DNA from: Purpureocillium takamizusanense
Lineage: Eukaryota > Ascomycota > Sordariomycetes > Hypocreales > Ophiocordycipitaceae
Direction: 5' to 3'
Length of the DNA stretch: 64,000 nt
Assembly: GCF_022605165.1 (NCBI RefSeq)
Contig: NC_063071.1
Coordinates: 992,001 to 1,056,000, forward strand
A program made the position numbers and the translations under genes. Positions 33,929 to 46,337 of this stretch are shown here, piece by piece. How positions within the stretch are numbered: the first letter of the stretch is position 1; each line of letters opens with the position of its first letter. The notes under the pieces are model-generated. The model searched no databases and was not told the DNA's origin. It saw only the letters and a list, made by a program, of their open reading frames with translations.

Positions 33929-34984
33929 TTAATCAGGATTGGCGATGAACAGACGGCCAGAGGTGAGGGTAGCCGTTCGCTCGTCGACACTGCCGCGTCT
34001 CTTCAGTTCCTCCGGGCTCTTGACGCTCTTCTCGCGGGTCAGAGCCGAGTGCATGAGTGAGTTGCTGGCCAGTCTCGGCGCGTTGCCCAGCTCGCCAACA
34101 TTGTCCGCGCGCTCGGCGCTGCTTCCGCTCTTGGAACTGTGAGCCTTTGCGCTGGCCGCATCATCGACCGGCTTGGCCGTCTCTTCGGCCACGAGGCTGC
34201 CGGATCGCTCTGGCGTGTCTCCAGGACTCCAACGTTGGCTGCCATGTGTGCCGAGCGCACCAGACGCTCTGTAGGGTACGTTTCGACGTCCGCTTCCGGT
34301 GCTGCTTCGCCCGCTGCTCCCCGTCCTACGGTGGTGCAGTCGGGACGCGATCTGGCCATCGTCATCGTCGCTGCTCTCGCCCTCGACCTCGGTGGCACTC
34401 AGTCGCATGGGCACTCCTCCTACACCGACGTGGTTCTCGCCCGGCGCGTATCCGACGACGGGTGTCTTGCCGTGATGCCGAATCTTGGCAGCGACCTTGC
34501 CCGTGGCGCTGATGCCGGTGTTGGTACGGCTTCCGGCGGGGCCGCGGTTGCCTCCGACAACCTCGAGGTTGGCGCGCATCTTGGCGGCTCGTTGTTGAGC
34601 AGCCAGGCGGGGATCCTCATACTGCGCTCGATCACACCACACAGTCGCCTTCTGTTTTCGCAACAAAGCGACGTACCCCGACGGCTGGGTGATGGTTCCT
34701 CCGGAGCGGCTAGAAATGGAGCGTCGCAGATCGGTGGACGACGAGTTGCGATATGCTGCGGGTGGAGGGATGCTCGAAGCCGTACTGAAAGTGTTGACCG
34801 AAGGCGAGCGGCGCGAGTAGGACGCAACCGGGTTGGATTGGGCGACGTGCAGAGACATGTTGCCTCCGACAGCTTGTGGCGGGCCCTGGCCGGGCAGGAT
34901 ATTCGACGAGGTGGTTCGGGTGCGCGAGTGGCCGTAAGCGCTGGTGTGATCGTGCGGCCTTGCCCTGCCTTGGGGCTCGAGCAT
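33929..34984 (-). CDS. Conserved-looking Ser/Arg-rich protein, unknown function
   Basis: A 351-residue, mostly disordered protein rich in Ser, Arg and Gly. A more ordered, probably conserved block lies in the middle: SGYVALLRKQKATVWCDRAQ, then DPRLAAQQRAAKMRANLEV, GKVAAKIRHHGKTPVVGY and GVPMRLSATEVEG followed by acidic residues. The remainder is low-complexity with many SR/RS pairs that could be phosphorylated. The ATG at 34984 was chosen because the frame continues upstream to 35119 without another ATG; a 5' exon is possible. No membrane segment or signal peptide. No function proposed. Confidence 0.68.
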   Translation of the reverse strand: MLEPQGRARPHDHTSAYGHSRTRTTSSNILPGQGPPQAVGGNMSLHVAQSNPVASYSRRSPSVNTFSTASSIPPPAAYRNSSSTDLRRSISSRSGGTITQPSGYVALLRKQKATVWCDRAQYEDPRLAAQQRAAKMRANLEVVGGNRGPAGSRTNTGISATGKVAAKIRHHGKTPVVGYAPGENHVGVGGVPMRLSATEVEGESSDDDDGQIASRLHHRRTGSSGRSSTGSGRRNVPYRASGALGTHGSQRWSPGDTPERSGSLVAEETAKPVDDAASAKAHSSKSGSSAERADNVGELGNAPRLASNSLMHSALTREKSVKSPEELKRRGSVDERTATLTSGRLFIANPD

Positions 34985-36747
34985 GATGGGAGAGGCGAGA
35001 GAGTCGGGGCACGGCGCTTTTAAATTGCCGCCGATGCGCAGGCCCCTCGACGGGTGTTGACTCTCGGAATAACTGATATGTGATTTGAGGCGGCGTCGGT
35101 TCGGCGAACGCTGCGCCAAGGGCGACGACGATCAAAGCAACCCGGTTGGTGAATGGGGGGGGGCTCGTTGGTATGAAAGCTGCGGGCAGCGAATCGGCGG
35201 GTAGGCTGCGACGGCGGGTGCTGGGCTCCCGCTGGGCGGACGGGCAAAATTTCGTTTCAATAATGTGACGCCGGTCCGAGCTTTGTGCCGCCGCCGCTAG
35301 GACTGCAGATTGGTATATGGATGTTTCGGGGAGGCAAATGCGAGGGAGGGCGAGAGGACGAGAAAGGCTTGTTCGCGCGGGCGCGGTGGGGGGGAGGTGA
35401 GGGTTAAGAGAGGGAGGGGGAGGGAGGGAGAAAGCGACGAGCTTGTCGTGGGATGGGCTGGGTGGAAAGGAGAGTGGACGGGCGGCTGACGGCCGCTCCG
35501 TGTCTCGCGCGACGGCGGCGGCGGCGGCGGCTGCGGCTACTACAGTGGTCAAACGTTGCATGACAGACAGGCAGGCGCCCGCCTAGTCGGTCCAGTTCAG
35601 GCAAGGCACACCAAACACCACGACGCTGCGCTGGACTGGGGCGGGTGATGATCCCGTCTGCTGGTGACCCGGCGAGGGCGCCTGGGGCAGCCCGGGCTGG
35701 GTGCTGGAGCCCGGGAGCACCTGGGCTGGCAGAGAGGGCGCCCGCCAGGTGGGCTCCGTCAGTGGGGTTTGGTTCGATGCGAGTGCCACGGGCAGCCATC
35801 TGGGCTTGGAATTGGGCGGAATTGGGCGGCGGGGAACGGTCCACCGGCGGCCACTGCAGCATCAATCACCTCAACTTCGTCATCAGGGCTAGTAGTACCC
35901 GACGACCTCAGCGCTGCGGCGGACATCATGCGCCACCGCACCAGTCAGAGGGCCTCAACTACCCCCCCCCCCTCCGGGCGGGTGGGCGGCGGGGGCTTTC
36001 ACGAGAGATGGATCACAGCACGCGCAGGGCCTCAACTGCTGCTGCTGGCCCAGCTGAGGGGCGCCAACAAGCCTTCCGTGCTGGTGGCCCCCCCCTCCCC
36101 CGTCCATTCCCACCGCGTCCATGCCCTGCCCTTGCTCGCGCGCCCGGGCCAACGGTGATGTAATTCGCTGGCACGACGCGATGGATGGCATGGGACCCAA
36201 CGTCTGGCCTGCCATTTCTGCCTCGTCTCGCCCAAACAGCGGACGTTTTGTTTGACGACACACGGCCGGCATGCGACAAAGGGCTCAGCTACCCGCAGCC
36301 GCCGCCGCCGCCTCGCTTGAGGACCCGACGTGCCCTTTTCATCACGCCCCCCTCCCCACCCTGACGCAAAGGCGGGATGGGTGAAATTGAAGAAAGAAAA
36401 AGGCTACTGCGTACTCAGAGCAAGATGATAAAAAAGTCCTCACTTGGCACGGCGCCGTACGTGCCGTACTCACCCCGCGCGCGCGAACCTCTCTGGCCAA
36501 CACCAAATCGACCTAACCATGCAGAGTCGCCGGCTCGCCAAAGGCCGCCTGCCAAGGTGCGCCATTCGCAGCGCTATGCTGTTACCAGACGGCGACGAGT
36601 CCGATGGTGTGGGCCTCTTTGGCTGGCGCGCGGCGCGCCGCGGGCGAGAGAGGCACGCCTGCTGTTGTCGCGCGCGACGCCGTGGGCTGATCCGGTTCGC
36701 CGGTGGAGACACGGGCAGCGATATGCTGCGATGGAACTGAGGACTGA

Positions 36748-36768
36748 GTGTGTGTGTGTGTGTGTGTA
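36748..36768. repeat. (GT)n microsatellite
   Basis: About ten GT units, non-coding. Confidence 0.85.
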
Positions 36769-37178
36769 CATACAGGCGCGCTCGTCTATGATACCTAATC
36801 GTGATGCTTCTGCCGCTGCCGCCGCTGCTGTTGAAGATAATGCGACCCCATGCCATGTATGTACGCCACACAGTCGACGCCGGGGCCACGATGAGCTGCG
36901 ATGAAGACTGGGAAAAACGCCTTCTTTGCCCGCGTCGCACTCTGGTGAAACCCCACGGCGCGGCACAGGCGGCAGCCGACCGACCGACCGCCGCCGCACA
37001 CGGGCCACGAGCAAGGGCCGTCCCCAAGGAAAGCGCGCGGAAGACCGGGGGGGGCTCTGGAGAATCTGCAAGATGCCCGCATGCCCACCCGCCGTGGGCC
37101 TGTTGGTTGGGCGGCCGGTCGGTTGGGCGCCTGTCAACCCTCTGGCTGGGTCGTTTCGAATCAACAGCAACCACATCT

Positions 37179-37196
37179 GTTGTTGTTGTTGTTGTT
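37179..37196. repeat. (TGT)n microsatellite
   Basis: Six TGT units, followed 15 bases later by an ACC tract. Confidence 0.75.
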
Positions 37197-37210
37197 TACA
37201 AGTACGAGGG

Positions 37211-37226
37211 CACCACCACCACCACC
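37211..37226. repeat. (CAC)n microsatellite
   Basis: Five CAC units, next to the TGT tract. Confidence 0.7.
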
Positions 37227-38872
37227 GTGAGCACCTTCTTCTGAGTTGCCAGCCTGCCCACGGCCGTGCGTGCGCGTGTTGCTCGCCGCTTGCCGTGTTC
37301 CCGGACCGGCGAGCCCGCCTCCATCGTCGCAACCCCCGGGCCCTCCGGCTTGCATGCTCGTACGTACAAACGCGCTTCGTACATGCGCCTGTATTACAAT
37401 ACGTACATTACCAGCCCACCTCCAGTTGCTCATGCGCGTGCTCTGGGAGCCCGCGTGCGCGGTCATGCATGACGCGGGTTAATTACTGAGCAAGGTGACA
37501 ATCGTCTACCGCGCCCCGTCCCGCTAACGAGCATGCGACGAGAGGTTTGGGGCAAATGACGGCCGACGCCCGTCCATTCGCACGGCCTTGCCCTGCTGTG
37601 GCTAAGAATATTGGGCATGGATGAACAGATTCCAAGTGCCGCCCGCCCGGTTCGCCATTCCCCTGCCATCTGCAAAGTATTGTACGTAGTACGTACGAAG
37701 TACTGTACTGTTACTTTGTACGTATCGTGCAAGTTGCCCATTCGGCCCTACAGCATCTACACCAGGGCCTAGACCTCCCCCGCCTTGTCGTGGCCCGCCG
37801 ATAAGGATGACCCTCGGACGCCATCGAATAAGCCTTGTTAGCCTGCAATGACTTTCTTTTCTTTCGCTCTTTCAAAAATCTACCAGAATATTGGCAGCCG
37901 CCGCTACTGTCCCGCCTTGGTCGTCTCGCGCAGTGGCATGTCAGAGCTCGTCATGGACTCTCACCGGCCCGCCGACGACGCGCCACGACTCAACTCTTGT
38001 AAGACGTGTCATCGCATCGACACCGCGGCGCGGCTTCGCCGGAGACTGTCCCGAAACGCCTCTGCTACGTGACCGCGCGGGCTGGTTGGATACTCACGAT
38101 GTCCCGCTGGTAGGAGGGTTCAGCAAGCACTCTAACCGCGGGCCAGTCACCCTCCAACGGCTGCGCATCACTGCCATTGTCCTCCCACCCTTGGGCGGAT
38201 GGTGTTTAGCATGTTTTCGGCTTGCTGAATCCGTCCATGTTGCCCTTTATTTTGTGCAGCGCTGCCCTTTGTGCCTCCCCGGCCCAGCGTAGTACGCTCT
38301 GCATGCATCGTGCAGCTTGTGCATATGTACAATGGAGTTGCACTGGATGATTCCCGGCAAAGGGCCAACCACCATTGAGCAGGGCTTGCATTTTTCAGCA
38401 GATGCAGACCGGTAAGATGTCTGAAGCTGAAAGAATGCCCTCGCTCCAGTCCAAACCCCGGCTGGTTCGTTGGCGACCATCGTCGGGGCGGCATTTTGCC
38501 GCTCTCTCAGGCGTACCACCCTCAGCACCATGATCTGCGTCGCCGTTTCCCAGCTCTGTTGCGTCAAACACTTGCAATGCGATCTCGATCTCGATCACTG
38601 GTTCGAACCTTGAAGGCGACGTTCCTTGGATAGATGCGACGCTCGACGCGGGGCACTGGCCACAAAGCAAGGGACGCAGCCCACCATGACCTGGGCATCC
38701 CTGCTTGCCCACGCCATCAAGCTTCGGGACCCCTGGTCCGAGAGCACGTCAACTCAACCTCTGAACTAGAGAGCCATCAGCCAATGCCGAGCTGTCGTGG
38801 CTTTTATAACCGCGAAAGCGACGCTGTCTCACACTCAAAGCCGGGAAGCTGCCTGGCAGGACCCAGTGCTGG

Positions 38873-38895
38873 CCTCATAGCTCATAGCTCATAGC
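38873..38895. repeat. Tandem heptamer CTCATAG, three units
   Basis: CTCATAG is repeated three times without change and followed by CTC. A short non-coding tandem repeat. Confidence 0.75.
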
Positions 38896-41003
38896 TCGTG
38901 CGTCTGGCCGCTGAGGTGGGCAACATTGCGCGCAGCGATGACGGACGAGCTTGAGCCGCGCGCACATGTTTCCGATGGCACGTATCAAATTCAGCGAGCT
39001 GGCCACATGGCAGTTCCATTACCTCTGAGCAGCTTTTACCGCTTCCTGACTTTTGACGGGATTTTCCGACTCCTGGACTGATTAAAATACGTTACGCCAC
39101 CCCGCCAAATGCCAGCCACAACTTCCGCAAAACGGCTGGAAACCTCGCTAGCGCCATTGCCAAGCCAAGGTACCTTTAGATACAGTAGGCTCTTTGGCTT
39201 GAAGCCCAACGGGTCGCGTTGTCGGGCATGCTTGTTGGTCAATAAAAGGCGGTCGCGGTCCGAGAGAGCTACGGGTGAAGGGCAGCTTGAGAGGAGCTAG
39301 GCTTATTAGGGTGGCTGCGGGCATGCTTTCCTCTTTGCCGATGCCGACGCTGACTTGCCCATGCGAGGCTGATCGAAGACAAGCCGACGCAGAATGCTAT
39401 GGTGAAAACGAAACGGAGGGGGGGTCATCGATGAGGCTCATCAGACTGCAAACTGAGCCCCGGATCTTCCCGCCGCGGCTGGCTCGGGGCGAGATGTATG
39501 GAGCACCGCTTTTACAATCTCTTGTTCGTCGCGCCACCAGCAGCTCATCCGTCAAAGCTGCCGCATAGTTGTTCCCACAGGGCTCCGCCGTCGAAGCTTA
39601 TTTATTGGCGTGAGCCGGCGGAGATCTCTACGGGACTCTGGCACCGCAAATCCGGCGGTCAGCAAGAAGGCCGTCCGTTGCCTGACTATTGAAGCCCCCT
39701 GGCTTTCAGCTCGGCGCCGCCCACGCGGCACTCCCGGCGTTGGTAGATCCAAATTTGGGGCCTGGACGGTCCAACAGCCGGTCGGCGGAAGGAAGGAAAA
39801 CACGTTGCCTGCGTCTGTGTGTCTCGCATGTGGTAACGTGGTTGAAATGTCTCGTTGGGCGCATCCCGTTGCTTGTCGCGGCCTGAAAACGGTGATGTCT
39901 TGAACCGAGATGGGCCACTGGTCGTAGCTGGTGCTGCTTGGCCATGCTAACTTGGGAGCTGAATTTGTGTCCTTCCGCAGACCTGGCTAGACGGGTGCAT
40001 CTCGTTTTAGCTGTTTGGGTGTCAAGGGGTTTCTGCATCGGCATCCGCATCGACATCCAGAGCATCGCCAATGATGACCGAGGTTCGCTCCAAAATGGTA
40101 TTGACACCCACATACACAAAAACATTTGCTATATCTGATCATCTTAAGTAAGACCTCTTCCTGTGCGAACGGCACTAGTAGCACTCTTATGTTCCACTAC
40201 TCATACAGATGAAGCTGGATCTTTGTTCCCGATACGTCCCAGCATCATGCGGGGTAGGCTGTTGGAGCGACATCCACCTCCCCAAAGTCCATTCTGTTAG
40301 CGCGGATACAATGACGGATATATGACCGTTTCGATTCCTGTGCATTGTTGGGCGTTTTTAACCGTCGGCGTTGCGGCGCCGGTAGTGGCCGTTAGGTTGC
40401 CGTTGTTATCGGCCGACGCGCAGCGACAAATACCTGGCGCAGCGCATGACATCAAGGCGCCGTCGCGTCCGGAAGTGGCGATGATGTCACGCCAAATGCG
40501 GTGGGACAGGCTGTAGCATCGATGTCAAAGTCGTCGGCTGGGCACCTGGAGAAGCGCTTCGATGCGACCTCGATGCGATTCCGATGCACCGTCTCAAACT
40601 GCCGGGTAGGCCAGGAGCATGTGGTCGTGCTTGGCATGGGCGGCTGTCAATTGAGCAAACATGCAGAACTGAAAAACGGCAGGCGCAGGCAAGACCGGCT
40701 TCCTAATTTGTCTCCCTAGTACGAAGTAGGTTTTGTTCGGGGGCAGGTGCGTTGGGCGTTGGAAAAATGCGAATGGTGGGGTCTCACTTTCTTCGCGCAC
40801 GTTGGTCGTCGGGAGAATATTACAGGTCTACCCCGACCTTGACTCGCCCACCCGCATGCCAGTCCGTGGCAGCCTCAATAAGATCTTCAAGCCTGCGGCG
40901 CATCATCATCACCGGTGCAGTCAGCTATATTGCATTCATATGCCTCTCGGTCCAAGCCGGCCCAGTCCTCTGAGACTGCGCTGCAGCTGAGCGAACCGCC
41001 GTC

Positions 41004-44000
41004 ATGAAGTTCGCCAAGGAGCTGGAGCGGGATGCGGTGCCAGGTGAGTCTCAACTGACCGTGTCGCGGCATGTCTTGGATTGAGCAGACAACTGACAAG
41101 CTCGGCTACGCAGAGTGGCGGATCAAGTACCTCAACTACAAAGCTGGCAAGAAATATGTCAAGGGCGTGTCCCGGGCCATCAACCGAACACCTCGCGGCC
41201 TGAGCAACCGGACGCCGTCCTTCTTCCGATCGACGCCCGCTGGCCGAACGTCAGGGGCCGAGCAGTCCCAGTCCCACTCGGCAAGCATCGCAGCTCGAGG
41301 CGCCCCGGGCCGGGCGCCGCCATCTTCGTCTGAAGCACGGCCCATTCCCGCGGCCTCCCCGGCCGAGCATGAGGCTTTGAGAGGCGATGGAGACAACCTT
41401 CATTATGGGAGCTTCGTTGCCACACCGCCCGTGTCGAGCCCTCTCAACCCCGAAGATGGCCACCCCAAGTTTGAGCTCCCAGCTCCAGCTTTGCATCCAC
41501 CTCCGGACTCTCCAGAGCCATCCCAGTCGACGGGCACGCTGCGCAAGAGCCTCAGCCGCTGGACGATGACACGCAAGGAGTCCAAGGCCGCTGTTGCGGG
41601 CATGCGCAACACCGCTCGCAACGACCAGGTCACAACACCGAAACGGCCAGCAACCGCGACCTTTGGCGAATCGCCGTCGCGCATCACCCGCATCCTGTCT
41701 CACGCGTCGGCGACCCTGCCGAGATCCGACACCACCGTCCAGAACATCGACCAGGTACGACAGAAAGAACGTGAGTTCTACGATTTCATGGATTCAGAGC
41801 TCGACAAAGTCGAAAGCTTCTACAAGATGAAGGAAGAACAAGCTGGGAAACGCCTCACTGTCCTGAGAGAGCAGCTGCACGAGATGCGAAATCGACGCAT
41901 TCAGGAAATGGTGGACGATGAACAAGACGACAACGCCGCTCACAGCAACGGCCATGAGAACGGTGGCGACAAGTCAAACGGCTGGGTCCATCCATTCAAG
42001 GCTAAAATCTTTCCGCCTGGACCTAACTCTCAGGCACTGCGCAACATGCCCCGGACGCCGTTTTTGCCGCCCAGCGCGTCAGCCGAGACAAGGCGCGACT
42101 ACAGTCGAAGACCGCCCAGCCACGACGTCTCATATCGGACAGCAAAGCGAAAACTGAAACTGGCCCTTCAGGAGTTCTACCGAGGGCTTGAACTACTCAA
42201 GTCGTACGCGCTCCTGAACCGGACCGCGTTTCGGAAGCTGAACAAGAAGTTTGACAAGGCGGCAAACGCCAGGCCGCCCCTGCGTTACATGACGGAGAAA
42301 GTCAACAAGGCGTGGTTTGTCAACAGCGATGTGCTCGACGGGCACATCAAGGCGGTTGAAGATTTGTACGCTCGCTACTTTGAGCGTGGAAATCACAAGC
42401 TTGCCGCCGGAAAGTTGCGCAGCCTGGCCAAAAAACCCTCTGATGAGTCAGGCAGCTCCTTCTTAAACGGGTTCCTCATTGGCGTCGCGATAGTGTTCAC
42501 GGTTCAAGGGCTCGTGTCCGGCGTCAAACTACTTTCTGACGTGGACGAGCTCGTTAGATCGGAGACAGGCTATTTGCTGCAACTTTACGGGGGCTACTTC
42601 CTCATGCTCCTAATGTACTCATTGTTCTGCATCAACTGTTTTGTGTGGACACGGAACAAGGTCAACTACCCTTTTATCTTCGAATTCGACCAGCGGAGCC
42701 ACCTGGACTGGCGGCGCCTGGCCGAGTTTCCAAGCTTCTTCTTCCTGCTTCTGGGCATGTTCATGTGGGTGAATTTCAGCCGGTATGGGCGGGAATGGGT
42801 ATATACCACTTGCCCTGCTCTTCTCGTTGCAATTACCGGCGCCATCATCTTGTTTCCGGCACCCGTGCTGGCTCACAAGAGTCGGCAGTGGTTTGTGTAT
42901 TCCCATGTAAGCCTACATCTACTTACAGGGCCCGATTCACTTTGCTGACCCTGGCGCAGTGGCGCCTGTTGCTGGCTGGCATATACCCAGTCGAATTCCG
43001 CGACTTTTTTCTTGGTGACATGTACTGTTCTCTAACGTACTGCATGGCTGTACGAGTTGCTCTCCTGGATGATAGAAGTATGCGCTAACTGTTTCGCAGA
43101 ATATTGAGCTGTTCTTCTGCCTGTACTCGAATGAGTGGGTGGGCCCTGATCAGTGCAATTCTAATCACTCGCGCCTTCTGGGTTTCCTCATAACACTTCC
43201 ACCTATCTGGCGGTTTCTGCAGTGTCTACGACGTTACAAGGACACGCGAAACGTATTCCCGCACCTTGTCAACGGCGGCAAATACACCATGACCATTGTA
43301 TCGTCGGTCTTGCTCTCTCTGTATCGCATCCACGCTACATCCACAACCTTCGCGTTGTACATAACTTTTTCCATCATCAATAGCGTCTACGTCTGTAAGT
43401 TGTTGCCGACACCGGAAAGTGGCTGAGTTATTGCTAACGCGAATCAGCGATTTGGGATCTGTTTATGGATTTCTCCCTTTTGCAAACACATTCCCGGCAT
43501 TTCCTTCTGCGCGATATCCTGGCGCTGAAGCGACGCTGGCCCTACTATACCATTATGGTGATTGATCCGATACTCCGGTTTTCATGGATTTTCTACGCAA
43601 TTTTCACGCACAACGCCCAGCACTCTACGATTGTGTCGTTCATGGTGTCACTTATGGAGGTTACACGCCGTGGCATCTGGGCATTGTTTCGCGTGGAAAA
43701 TGAGCATTGCGCAAACGTGTCGCAATACAAGGCGTCACGCGACGTGCCGCTTCCGTACCGCATCGAGCCCCTGATGGACCGCGCCAGCAGTGAATCTAGC
43801 CCGATGCTGGAAGACGAGGACCAGCATCATCAGGACGTCCCGCAGTCGGCCTCGACCTCCACAGCGGTGGCTAGCACCCTGGGAACGCTGAGACGTCGAC
43901 CGGACACCGGCTCGCGCAGATTCTCCAAGATTCTGGCCGAGGCACACAAGCAGGATTTTGAGAAGCGGCGTAAGCCCATGGACGACTCGGTCGCAGAGGA

Positions 44001-44118
44001 CGAAGAGCAGGACGTCAACAGTGATGACGAGGAGGAAGACGAGGAGGACGCCACCAGACTCATGGAAGTGCGCGAATCGCGCCAGCTTCGAGGGGGTCTG
44101 AAAGATGGAAATGTATGA
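41004..44118 (+). CDS. SPX-EXS domain phosphate exporter (XPR1/Syg1-like)
   Basis: A 962-residue membrane protein likely to export inorganic phosphate, with an SPX domain that senses inositol pyrophosphates. Exons are 41004-41043, 41114-42906, 42960-43049, 43100-43394 and 43448-44118. The short first exon gives MKFAKELERDAVPEWR, the classic SPX start, and WRIKYLNYKAGKKYVK follows. The SPX domain is split by a long Ser/Pro-rich insert and resumes at REFYDFMDSELDKVESFYKMKE and KRKLKLALQEFYRGLELLKSY. Four or more hydrophobic helices follow from ~480. The EXS domain includes FCLYSNEW, PPIWRFLQCLRRYKDT, HLVNGGKY and WALFRVENEH. The tail is very acidic. Fungal Syg1 was first found by its link to G-protein signalling; phosphate export is the known role of animal and plant relatives. 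Confidence 0.94.
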
Positions 44119-44414
44119 TACCTGCAGCATCGACTATCGAGCATGGCTTATTGTACATGGCATTATGCCCGGTGGTGCGAGGGTCACGCTAGTGTAAAGA
44201 CGACTGCTCGGGTGTTGTGGCATACAAAAAGCGCCTGCACTTGGTTCACGTACAGACATTGAATTGGACATGTCCCGCGGGCGCCTCGCAGTGCGTGTCT
44301 ATCTAGCGTTTATGGTGGATCTCTATGATGGTGACGGGCCACGCAGTTGTTCAACCGCCTGCATATTCCTCCACACATGGGATGCCATGACTGGCAAGTA
44401 CATAGGCAACGCAA

Positions 44415-46337
44415 CTAGTGCTCCCACTCGCCGTCAATCTTCTCCCAGTTGTCAAGGAAGCCCTTGAAGAACTTGAAGCCAAGGCCCGGGTCGAGGGCGC
44501 CGGTGGTGGCGCGGATGGAGTGCATGCTGAGCTGGGGGATGCCCGCGTCGGCGGCGCGCACGCCCATCATGCTGGAGAGGGAGGGGCCGATGGTGCCGCC
44601 GCTGCGCGAGTCGTTGCGGATCTGGAAGTCCTGGGTGGCGGCGCCGCAGAGCTCGGCGGCGCGGCGGAGGATGGCCGTGGAGACGGCGTCGGTGGTCATG
44701 TGGCCGTTGCTGTCGCCGCAGATGGTGACGCCGACGTTGAGGCGGGGCACGTGGCCGCCGAGGTACGACTCGAGGAAGTTGGGGTTGCCGGCGTGGGTGA
44801 CGTCGGCGCTGAGGAGGAAGGAGCGCGCGTAGGTCTGGCCGAGCAGGCCGGGGCCGTAGGAGGATGGGTTGAGGGCCTCGACGGCGCGCTCGACGACGAG
44901 GGGGAGGAAGTTGCTCTTGGCGCCCTGGCGGAGGAGCGAGCCGATTTCCTCGTCGTCGAAGAGGGCGACGACCTTGATGTAGCCGTCGCGGGATCGGTCG
45001 GCGGCGTGGTGGTGGTCGTCGTCAGAGGCGTCGGCGGCGGACGCGATGAGGGCCATGAGGGCGGGCCACGAGCACAGCTTGTCGTCGATGCGGCCGCCGG
45101 TGATGAACTCGCGGTCGATGCCGCACGTCTGGGCGGGCTGCGAGTCGTACAGCTCGAGCTCCCAGTTGAGGACCGAGGCGTAGTCCCTGACGCCGAGCTG
45201 CTTGCAGATGAGGCGGACGAGGCGCGGGGGCTGCGAGTTGACGAAGGCGCCGGGCGGGCCGAGCGGCTCTGCGGCGTCGGACGCGTCGGACGCGGCGCTC
45301 TCGAGGCCGATGACGGGCACGGCCTGCGTCTCCTTGTTGTTCTGGCCAAACATGCCGACGCCAAAGTGCGGCGCGAGGGTGGGGATCTTGGCGACGGGCC
45401 AGTCGACGCGGACGAGGCGCGACGACGTCTTGCCGGTGGCGGCGTCGCGGACGACGACGCGCCCGCCGATGCAGAGGTCGCGGTCCCACCACGTCTGGTT
45501 GAGGCCGCCGGCGTAGGGCGCGACGCCGAGCTGCAGGTAGCCGGCCTTGGAGGGCCGCGTGCTGACGGGCTTGAGGCGCGCCGTGAGGGCGTCGATGTGT
45601 CCGCCGATCATGGCCGCGCCGTTGCCCGCCTTGTAGTCCCGGCCGACGGCGAAGGCGACGAGCGAGCTGCCGTTGCGCGAGACCCAGTACTTGCCGCCGG
45701 GCCGGACCTTGTCGGCCCAGGAGTCGCGGGCGGGGAGCTGTTGGAGGTACCCGGTTAGCTGCCGTTGATTAATTCACACGTACGCACTTTGTATAATGCG
45801 TCTATGTGTGTGTGTATGCCCGTGCCGGAGCGGCCTACTTCGTATATGAAGACACAGACAGCATTTGTATCACAAGAAACAACGCACCTCCTGGAAGCCC
45901 GCGTGGTTGAGCTTGCGCTTAAAGTAGTCGACGGTGTGGAAGACGGTCGGGTTCTCCTGCAAGAAGTCGCAAAAGGGCTTGGTGAAGGCCTCGGGCTCGC
46001 AGCGGGCGACCTGGCACAGGCGGCAGGGCTGGTCCTCGGGGAGGTGCCAGTTGACCTGGCCGATCTCGCCGGGGGCGAGCTTGGTGATGCAGCGGGCGCA
46101 GACGCGGTTGTCCCTGGGCGCGCGGCCCTCCATGTCGGCGAGGATGAAGTTTTTTGTGCGCGAGGGCGACGACGACGACGATGACGGCGCAGACGAGGGG
46201 CTCGTGGCGGGCATGGCGGCGGCGGCGGTAGGTGTCGGCGAGGAGGCGTCGCTGGCACTCATGTCAGACAGCGGCTGCTGGCGCAGGGAGAGCACGGATT
46301 CGAAGGGGCTGGCGGTAGAGGGCGCGCGTCTCGTCAT
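44415..46337 (-). CDS. M18 family metalloaminopeptidase (vacuolar aminopeptidase I / aspartyl aminopeptidase type)
   Basis: A 597-residue zinc aminopeptidase. Exons are 45888-46337 and 44415-45758, joined across a 129-nt intron (GTGCGT donor) to give FQELTGYLQQ. The family elements are present: FCDFLQENPTVFHTVDYF at the start of the domain, GGHIDALTARLKP (metal-binding His and Asp), LFDDEEIGS (general base Glu), DVTHAGNPNF, GHMTTD and RNDSRSGGTIGP. Before the domain is an 85-residue extension with a Ser/Pro run and two Cys pairs (CARC and CRLC, 27 residues apart), which could bind zinc and is unusual for M18. Fungal relatives reach the vacuole by the Cvt/autophagy route or act in cytosol; I cannot tell which. 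Start at the first ATG; a second at residue 26 is possible. Confidence 0.92.

Larger units (their letters stand above)
34985..41003. other. About 6-kb region with no convincing gene
   Basis: Many overlapping frames on both strands come from GC-rich low-complexity sequence and none looks like a protein family. It contains a GA-rich tract near 35400, microsatellites, a heptamer tandem repeat and GTAC-rich palindromes near 37680. It may hold long promoters, leaders or non-coding RNAs that cannot be seen here. Confidence 0.5.

Noticed and set aside
34139..35023. 294-codon plus-strand frame
   Set aside because: Antisense to the Ser/Arg-rich minus-strand gene and without recognisable content.
36377..36904. 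175-codon frame in the gene-poor region
   Set aside because: Overlaps several equal frames on both strands, runs through a GT microsatellite, and has no family-like composition.
44418..45758. 446-codon open frame on the plus strand
   Set aside because: It is antisense to the M18 aminopeptidase; its Ala/Gly/Asp/Val-rich text is the GC-rich shadow of the real gene.
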